This document shows, one piece after another, positions 23,678-27,719 of a stretch of DNA of 27,719 nt. Location: positions 1 to 27,719 of the forward strand of contig DOTB01000070.1 of assembly GCA_003513845.1 (NCBI GenBank), in the 5' to 3' direction. The first letter of the stretch is position 1; each line of letters starts with the position of its first letter. The notes under the pieces are model-generated. The model searched no databases. It had not been told where the DNA came from and saw nothing but the letters and a program-made list of their open reading frames with translations. Source of the DNA: Candidatus Atribacteria bacterium (lineage in GTDB: Bacteria; Atribacterota; Phoenicimicrobiia; Phoenicimicrobiales; Phoenicimicrobiaceae). The position numbers were made by a program, and so were the translations under genes.

Positions 23678-23781
23678 AAAAAAAAGAAGCCCTCTTAAGA
23701 CAAACATTGTCATAAAAGGACTTCTTTGGCCTTGTGGAAATAATTAGGCTTCTTTGCCGTATATTCTACTCCCTTGTAGAA
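23678..23781 (-). promoter_or_regulatory. ANTAR-responsive hexaloop hairpins overlapping an intrinsic terminator
   Basis: Just past the GAF-ANTAR stop codon the RNA forms TTCTAC-AAGGGA-GTAGAA (23781-23764), a perfect 6-bp stem with a hexaloop that has A1 and G4, the hallmark of ANTAR targets. A second hexaloop, AAGGCC-AAAGAA-GTCCTT (23733-23716; one C/U mismatch), again has A1 and G4. Its loop and 3' arm are part of the 5' arm of a roughly 20-bp terminator stem (23727 to 23683) followed by eight U (23685-23678). The hairpin and terminator are mutually exclusive, as in EutV- and NasR-type regulation. Between them is a third small hairpin, GGC-AAAGAA-GCC (23758-23747). The regulated gene would be glutamate dehydrogenase. 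Confidence 0.75.
23683..23727 (-). terminator. Intrinsic terminator before the glutamate dehydrogenase gene
   Basis: AAAGAAGTCC... pairs with ...GGGCTTCTTT through about 20 pairs (two or three G-U, one mismatch) with a small TGT-containing loop, and is followed by a U8 run. It separates the ANTAR gene from glutamate dehydrogenase and would stop transcription unless disrupted. Confidence 0.85.
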
Positions 23782-23813
23782 ATTCGAACCGTTAATATCG
23801 TATTTTATTTATA

Positions 23814-24518
23814 TTATTTTACTTGACGTATTTCATAAGAAAGAATTATAGCTTCAGCGACCTCTCTCATAGAAATTCGTTTATCCATACTAGTTCTTCT
23901 AATTAAAGAAAAAGCCTCACTTTCGTTTAGATTCCTTTCTTCCATTAATATACCTTTTGCCCTTTCTACTCTTTTTCTCGTATCTAACTCTTCTTGAATT
24001 ATTTTCGTTTTAACTATTAGCTCAGTTTTTTCTATAGCCACTGCTGCCTGATTGGCAATAGTGCTCAAAAGCGTAACTTCCGCTTTACTAAATTCATAAG
24101 GCTTATTGGTATATACATTAAGTACTCCTATAACTTTATTTCTAACCATCATAGGGATACTTGCCATAGAAACTAAACCTTCTTTTCTGGCAAGTTTTTT
24201 TTCTTTATATTGTTCCTCTTTTAATACATCATAAATTATCTTTGGTTTTTTTTCTCTGGCTACTAGCCCTACAATACCTTCGTTTAATTTTATGGTTCTT
24301 TTATCTAAATATTCCTGATGCATTGATTGTGTTGCTTTAATATTAAATTCTTGTTTTTTTTCATCTATTAACCACACATTACAGACCTTTGCTTTCATCA
24401 CGTTGGCAGTTAGAGTCACGATGAGCTTTAAGATGTCCTCAAGATAAAGATCAGAAACTATAGCTCTGCTTATTTTATTTAATGTCTTTAAATAATCTTT
24501 ATAATCCAAGTCAGCCAT
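23814..24518 (-). CDS. GAF-ANTAR RNA-binding antiterminator
   Basis: The 234-residue protein has a GAF sensory domain (about residues 12-165; CNVWLIDEKKQEFNIKAT, GIVGLVAREKKPKIIYDV, VSMASIPMMVRNKVIGVLNVY, LLSTIANQAAVAIEK), a short coiled linker, and a C-terminal ANTAR domain (about 174-231). The ANTAR signature is present: RVERAKGILMEERNLNESEAFSLIRRTSMDKRISMREVAEAI. ANTAR domains bind paired hexaloop hairpins and prevent terminator formation. Such hairpins occur immediately downstream, ahead of glutamate dehydrogenase. The GAF ligand is unknown; no haem- or nucleotide-binding residues can be assigned by eye. The gene itself sits behind a ykkC subtype-2 riboswitch, so its production is probably gated by a metabolite. 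No partner histidine kinase is in the window. Confidence 0.9.
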   Translation of the reverse strand: MADLDYKDYLKTLNKISRAIVSDLYLEDILKLIVTLTANVMKAKVCNVWLIDEKKQEFNIKATQSMHQEYLDKRTIKLNEGIVGLVAREKKPKIIYDVLKEEQYKEKKLARKEGLVSMASIPMMVRNKVIGVLNVYTNKPYEFSKAEVTLLSTIANQAAVAIEKTELIVKTKIIQEELDTRKRVERAKGILMEERNLNESEAFSLIRRTSMDKRISMREVAEAIILSYEIRQVK

Positions 24519-24571
24519 ACAATATTCCTTATTATTTTTTTAAAATTAATAAATTTTTTCTTCATTTAATT

Positions 24572-24590
24572 AAAGCATTAAATGCTTTTA
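24572..24590 (-). other. Small hairpin after the riboswitch terminator
   Basis: AAAGCAT and ATGCTTT form a perfect 7-bp stem around TTA, immediately following the riboswitch terminator. No U-run of note follows. Its function is unknown; it could stabilise the read-through transcript. Confidence 0.3.
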
Positions 24591-24595
24591 TTTAT

Positions 24596-24745
24596 AAAAA
24601 AAGCCTGAAAAATAGGTAATGGTTGTATTAACAGAACCTATCTCTCAGGCTTTTATCCTAAAAGTGTAGTATCAAGTTGATACCTTGCGCCGCTTGGTCC
24701 AGACTCTAATAATTAATTTAGACGGAACCCTAGGCACACTTCTGT
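24596..24745 (-). promoter_or_regulatory. ykkC subtype-2 riboswitch with terminator before the GAF-ANTAR gene
   Basis: The RNA from 24745 has CUAGGGUUCCG, a UCUAA/UUAGA hairpin, GUCUGGACCAAGCGGC, the P1 helix UGUGCC/GGCGCA (covarying with the ilvB copy), hairpin GUAUCA/UGAUAC, CUACAC, and AGGAUAAAAGCCUGAGAGAUAGGU. The last segment doubles as the 5' arm of a clear terminator: AAAAGCCUGA and AUAGGU pair with ACCUAU and UCAGGCUUUU, followed by U-runs (24654-24596). Ligand binding to the aptamer should therefore let transcription proceed. Subtype 2 is indicated by CCAAG and UAGGU. ppGpp is the favoured ligand from the company of the ilv leaders, but PRPP is not excluded. Confidence 0.8.
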
Positions 24746-24767
24746 AAATATATTCAATTTTTTTGAA

Positions 24768-24796
24768 ATTTTATCATTATTTATAAAATTTGTCAA
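24768..24796 (-). promoter_or_regulatory. Promoter of the riboswitch-ANTAR operon
   Basis: TTGACA (24796-24791) is followed after 17 bases by TAAAAT (24773-24768). Transcription would start about 15-20 bases before the aptamer. The rest of the 415-base gap up to 24933 is AT-rich. Confidence 0.65.
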
Positions 24797-24839
24797 ATTT
24801 TGCCAATAAATTATTTTTTCTTGTTCTTTCTTAACTTCA

Positions 24840-24868
24840 CCATTAAATTTTTCAATAAAATTTAATAG
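24840..24868. other. AT-rich inverted repeat upstream of the ANTAR operon promoter
   Basis: CCATTAAATTTT and AAAATTTAATAG form a 12-bp inverted repeat around a 5-nt centre, about 45 bases upstream of the -35 box. No U-run follows on either strand. It could be a protein-binding site or a weak end signal for the acyl-CoA ligase transcript. Confidence 0.3.
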
Positions 24869-24933
24869 CATTTTTCTAAATAAATGCCTCGGAGGCTTAA
24901 ATCCGCAATGCTACTGCTTCTATTAATAGTAGT

Positions 24934-26505
24934 CTAAATTAATTCGCCCTTCAATGTCTTCCCCATACTATTTTTAGGTAATGCTTTTCTAAATTCAATT
25001 TTACCAGGTATTTTATATGGAGATAAATTCATCTTTTGGCAATGGACAATAAGTTCTTCTACGGTAACTTGAAACCCTTCTTTTAGCACTACAAAGGCTT
25101 TAATCTCCTGTCCGAGTGTAGGATGCGTCACACCTAGTACGGCTACGTCCAATATTGCGGGATGTTTAAATAATACTTCTTCTACTTCTACAGGATAAAC
25201 TCTCTCACCACCACAATTGATAATGTCCTTGTTGCGGCCGACAATATATAAAAAACCATCTTGATCAAGTCTTCCCAAATCCCCGGTATAATACCAGCCA
25301 TTTCTAATGGCTTTCTCTGTTGCCTGCGGATTCTGATAGTATGCTCGCATAAGACCTGGACTCTGGTAGATAATCTCACCAATCTCTCCTGGGGACACAT
25401 CGCTCCCCTTTTCATCAACAACCCGAAAGCAGGCAAACCCTGGATCAATCTTGCCACATGAACCAGGTTTCTGAAAAAGATCTTGAAGTTTTATATATGT
25501 TCCCACAGGTCCCCCCTCAGCAAAACCGTAAAACTGCATTATTTCCGCGCTGGGAAAAGCCCTACGCAGTTGCAACTGCAGTGCTTTCGGCAAGATATTG
25601 GACCAGGTCACCATTTTCAGAGAAGAGAGATTGTAATTAGAGAAATTTTTATTATTTAAGATATTGACATACATATTTCCTGTGGCATGAAAAATTGTTA
25701 CCTTGTGGGCTTCTATCTTTGCCAGCACATCTTCCGGATCGAATCTTTTTAATAAGACTATCGACACCCCCTGCATTAAGCTGGCAAGAAAGTGGCCATT
25801 AAAATTCGAAGAAACATACATAGGGATAGCAGTAAGCAACACATCACCAGGTTGCATCCCTGTCGCCTTTGCCATCCACCTACCAGCAGCCAGGGTATTT
25901 CGGTGTGTATATACTATGCCTTTTGGAGGGCCAGTAGTACCTGAAGTATAACAAATTGTAGCATCGCTATTAAGGTCAGTAGTTATAAAATGTATATCTG
26001 ATTCCCTTTCTTCGAGTAACTGCTTGAAACTTTTTACTTTAAAACCTTTAAAATCCCACGGAATTTCGCCAACAACAATCACCCGTCCAGACAAGCCAGG
26101 AAGGGTTGTTTTTTGCAAAACACATAGGAGTCTTTTACTAACTATCATCCAATCTGCCTTAATATCGCCAATAATTTTTTCAATCTTCGGAGCACTAAAA
26201 TCAGTATTTAAAGGAATTATCACAGCGCCAAGTTTTCGCAATGCTAAGCGAGAGAAAACAAATTCCGCTCCACCCTCCAGGTATAGGATTATCCTGTTTC
26301 CCTGTCTTATCCCAAGACGACTTAGTCCACGGCTAAGCTGAGTAGAAATTCTATCGGTCTCGAGAAACGAGTAAGTATGTTTATCATCAATAAGAAAAGG
26401 ACATCCACCAAAGAGCTGTAGTGATTTCTGGAGAAAACCAATCTCTCCACCAATAAATCTCTCATCCTTATTAGTAAAATCATCACCTCGATAGTCAGAC
26501 ATCAT
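24934..26505 (-). CDS. AMP-forming acyl-CoA synthetase / ligase
   Basis: This 523-residue member of the adenylate-forming superfamily would activate a carboxylic acid with ATP and join it to CoA. The phosphate-binding loop ICYTSGTTGPPKGIVYTH lies near residues 184-201. MQFYGFAEGG supplies the A5-like motif. GWYYTGDLGRLDQDGFLYIVGRNKDIINCGGERVYPVEVEEVL covers the hinge and A8 motifs, and KNSMGKTLKGEL holds the catalytic lysine at the C-terminus. No signal peptide or membrane segment is evident. Substrate is not predictable by eye; medium- or long-chain fatty acids or an aromatic acid are possible. It ends the short operon with the EamA permease and the GltD-like gene, 80 nt after the permease, and has no obvious link to the amino-acid genes downstream. 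Confidence 0.88.
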   Translation of the reverse strand: MMSDYRGDDFTNKDERFIGGEIGFLQKSLQLFGGCPFLIDDKHTYSFLETDRISTQLSRGLSRLGIRQGNRIILYLEGGAEFVFSRLALRKLGAVIIPLNTDFSAPKIEKIIGDIKADWMIVSKRLLCVLQKTTLPGLSGRVIVVGEIPWDFKGFKVKSFKQLLEERESDIHFITTDLNSDATICYTSGTTGPPKGIVYTHRNTLAAGRWMAKATGMQPGDVLLTAIPMYVSSNFNGHFLASLMQGVSIVLLKRFDPEDVLAKIEAHKVTIFHATGNMYVNILNNKNFSNYNLSSLKMVTWSNILPKALQLQLRRAFPSAEIMQFYGFAEGGPVGTYIKLQDLFQKPGSCGKIDPGFACFRVVDEKGSDVSPGEIGEIIYQSPGLMRAYYQNPQATEKAIRNGWYYTGDLGRLDQDGFLYIVGRNKDIINCGGERVYPVEVEEVLFKHPAILDVAVLGVTHPTLGQEIKAFVVLKEGFQVTVEELIVHCQKMNLSPYKIPGKIEFRKALPKNSMGKTLKGELI

Positions 26506-26585
26506 CTATTCACCTTTTTTTAAAAAATACCATCATAATAGGATTCTTTAACAACTTTGCTGAAAACTACAAAACAAAGTATGCA

Positions 26586-27464
26586 TTACTCCGCTTTCAA
26601 TTTATAATTTAAATATCCGCTTAAAATTATAAAAGAGGCACCGAATAAGCTAAATAAATCAGGAGCTTTTTTAAAAATAAAAATGTCAAAAATAGCACCA
26701 AATATAATTTGTGAATATAAATAAAGAGACACCAATTTTGGGGGCGCTATATAATATGATAAGGTTAGAAAATATTGCCCACCTAATCCTGCTATTCCTA
26801 TCAAAATTAAAATAATTAAGCTTTTTAGGTCCGGGATGATGAAATTTTTTTGCCACAATAATACCCCCAAAGCCGTCAAACCTATAATGTATCCAAAGTA
26901 ATTAACTATTACTAAGGGATGGTCATCTGAACGTAAATAACGTATCATTATATAACCCACTGCAGTCAGTATTGCTCCCCCTAAACCAATGAATACCGGG
27001 AAAATATCTACGCGAATTCCCGGTTTCACTACTAATAACATCCCCAAAAAACCAAAAACAAATATAGAAACCGATTTTAAACTTATCTTTTCCTTTAAAA
27101 ATATAGCTGCAAAAAATACTGATAAAAAGGGGGCCAATTCTTTAATGGTGATAGCATCGGTTAAGGGCATAACTTTAACAGTATAAAAATAAGAGGCCAT
27201 AGCAAAAATAATAAGGACGCTTCGTAATAACAATAAAGACCGGTTATTCCCTAAAATAGGTATTCCTTTTTCTAGTATCATTAAAGGAATTACTAACATT
27301 ATAGGGATATTGCGGAATAATATTATTTCCATTAAGGGGATATCTGATACAAATTTTATCAACATAGCCATAACAGCAAAACAAAATGCCGCAATAAGCA
27401 TCATCAAAATTCCCTGTACCCTTAGACCGCTTTCAGCTGCCTTTGTTGATGATGATCGATCCAT
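26586..27464 (-). CDS. EamA/DMT-family permease
   Basis: The protein (292 residues from ATG 27464) is a drug/metabolite transporter family member with two EamA repeats and about ten membrane-spanning segments. These begin with GILMMLIAAFCFAVMAMLI and end with FSLFGASFIILSGYLNY. The conserved glutamate-proline region appears as ITIKELAPFLSVFFAAIFLKEKIS in repeat one and LVSLYLYSQIIFGAIFDIFIFKK in repeat two. An upstream in-frame TTG at 27473 is possible, but the ATG is more likely. Family members export amino acids, nucleosides or small metabolites, and the substrate is not predictable. It lies 40 nt downstream of the GltD-like gene. Confidence 0.85.
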   Translation of the reverse strand: MDRSSSTKAAESGLRVQGILMMLIAAFCFAVMAMLIKFVSDIPLMEIILFRNIPIMLVIPLMILEKGIPILGNNRSLLLLRSVLIIFAMASYFYTVKVMPLTDAITIKELAPFLSVFFAAIFLKEKISLKSVSIFVFGFLGMLLVVKPGIRVDIFPVFIGLGGAILTAVGYIMIRYLRSDDHPLVIVNYFGYIIGLTALGVLLWQKNFIIPDLKSLIILILIGIAGLGGQYFLTLSYYIAPPKLVSLYLYSQIIFGAIFDIFIFKKAPDLFSLFGASFIILSGYLNYKLKAE

Positions 27465-27504
27465 GGTAAGCAATTTTCCTTTTTTAATATATCTTAAATA
27501 TTTT

Positions 27505-27719
27505 CTATTTTTTTCTCAAACTTTTACCTAAAGACAAGAATTTATCAATTGCCCGAGCGGCTAACTTACCATAACCTACCGCAGAAATTAATGTAACTGA
27601 ACCTCGAACAATATCTCCCCCAGCAAATATTCCTGCTCTGGGTGTGGCTTTGGTCTTTTCATCCCCTAAAAAGTAACCCCACTTTTTAGTCTCTTCTTGG
27701 GGGGCAGTACGAGTTACCT
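27505..27719 (-). CDS. GltD-type NAD(P)H/FAD oxidoreductase, C-terminal fragment (cut by window edge)
   Basis: Seventy-one codons are visible before the stop at 27505-27507; the 5' part is outside the window. The fragment reads TPRAGIFAGGDIVRGSVTL then ISAVGYGKLAARAIDKFL. This is the C-terminal FAD-binding motif (G-x-F-A-G-G-D) and following helix of glutamate synthase small subunit-like flavoproteins (GltD/GltA, and related electron-bifurcating NfnB or PreT proteins). These share the fold, so the exact enzyme cannot be named from the fragment. A glutamate synthase role would fit the nitrogen-assimilation genes downstream. Confidence 0.75.
   Translation of the reverse strand, partial: VTRTAPQEETKKWGYFLGDEKTKATPRAGIFAGGDIVRGSVTLISAVGYGKLAARAIDKFLSLGKSLRKK

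Noticed and set aside
23764..23781. First hexaloop hairpin considered as the terminator of the ANTAR gene
   Set aside because: It has no following U-run and its loop fits the ANTAR target rule; the true terminator is at 23727-23683.
24596..24745. Guanidine-I (ykkC subtype 1) identity for the three riboswitches
   Set aside because: The segments CCAAG(U/C)G and AUAGGU fit subtype 2, and no guanidine exporter, carboxylase or SugE-type gene is nearby. Ligand still needs testing.
25188..25457. 89-codon minus-strand frame within the acyl-CoA ligase
   Set aside because: Out-of-frame overlap of the conserved hinge region; the main frame carries all family motifs.
26024..26341. 105-codon plus-strand frame opposite the acyl-CoA ligase
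   Set aside because: Antisense to a conserved domain; no start signals.
1..27719. CRISPR arrays, rRNA, tRNA, prophage or IS transposase genes
   Set aside because: No regular spaced repeats, tRNA cloverleaf, rRNA segment or transposase motif was recognised in the window.

Overview
The window is an AT-rich stretch of anaerobic bacterial chromosome with every convincing gene on the minus strand. It is almost entirely amino-acid biosynthesis. Signs of an anaerobic, probably Firmicutes-like or Atribacterota-like bacterium are a Re-citrate synthase, a [4Fe-4S]-type dihydroxyacid dehydratase, ferredoxin-linked homocysteine synthesis, a corrinoid/methyl-tetrahydrofolate module, T-box and ykkC-family RNA leaders, and TTGACA-17-TATAAT-like promoters. 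The phylum cannot be fixed from this sequence alone.

In transcription order (high to low coordinates) the layout is as follows. (1) 27505-24934: the 3' end of a GltD-type flavoprotein, an EamA/DMT permease and an AMP-forming acyl-CoA ligase. (2) 24796-17506: promoter, ykkC subtype-2 riboswitch with terminator, a GAF-ANTAR antiterminator protein, an ANTAR-type hexaloop attenuator, glutamate dehydrogenase, Re-citrate synthase, aconitase and NAD-type isocitrate dehydrogenase. These enzymes run from acetyl-CoA and oxaloacetate to 2-oxoglutarate and glutamate. (3) 17477-15568: promoter, a second ykkC-like leader whose core is partly degenerate, and ilvD. (4) 15476-6983: promoter, T-box, a third ykkC subtype-2 leader placed directly behind the T-box terminator, then ilvB, ilvN, ilvC, pheA, leuA and a Leptospira-type citramalate synthase. 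(5) 6883-4208: the three proteins tied to sulfide-based homocysteine formation (DUF39, NIL-ferredoxin, UPF0280), followed by proC. (6) 3169-22: a corrinoid protein, a methyl-THF:corrinoid methyltransferase, MetF and a free-standing MetH reactivation domain, that is, a dismantled methionine synthase. A Shine-Dalgarno sequence at the left edge shows that this last operon continues outside the window.

The most notable feature is the RNA-level control. Three ykkC subtype-2 leaders, most likely sensing ppGpp given their genes, precede ilvB, ilvD and a GAF-ANTAR gene. The ANTAR gene is followed by what looks like its own target: hexaloop hairpins with A1/G4 loops overlapping a strong intrinsic terminator ahead of the glutamate dehydrogenase operon. 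This suggests a riboswitch -> antiterminator protein -> attenuator cascade that would couple glutamate supply to the same signal as branched-chain amino-acid synthesis. The ilvB leader stacks this sensor behind a tRNA-sensing T-box. The parts are recognised from sequence; the circuit is inference.

Intergenic spaces also carry REP-like palindromes, a 27-nt repeat shared between two gaps, and a pair of roughly 200-nt MITE-like elements.
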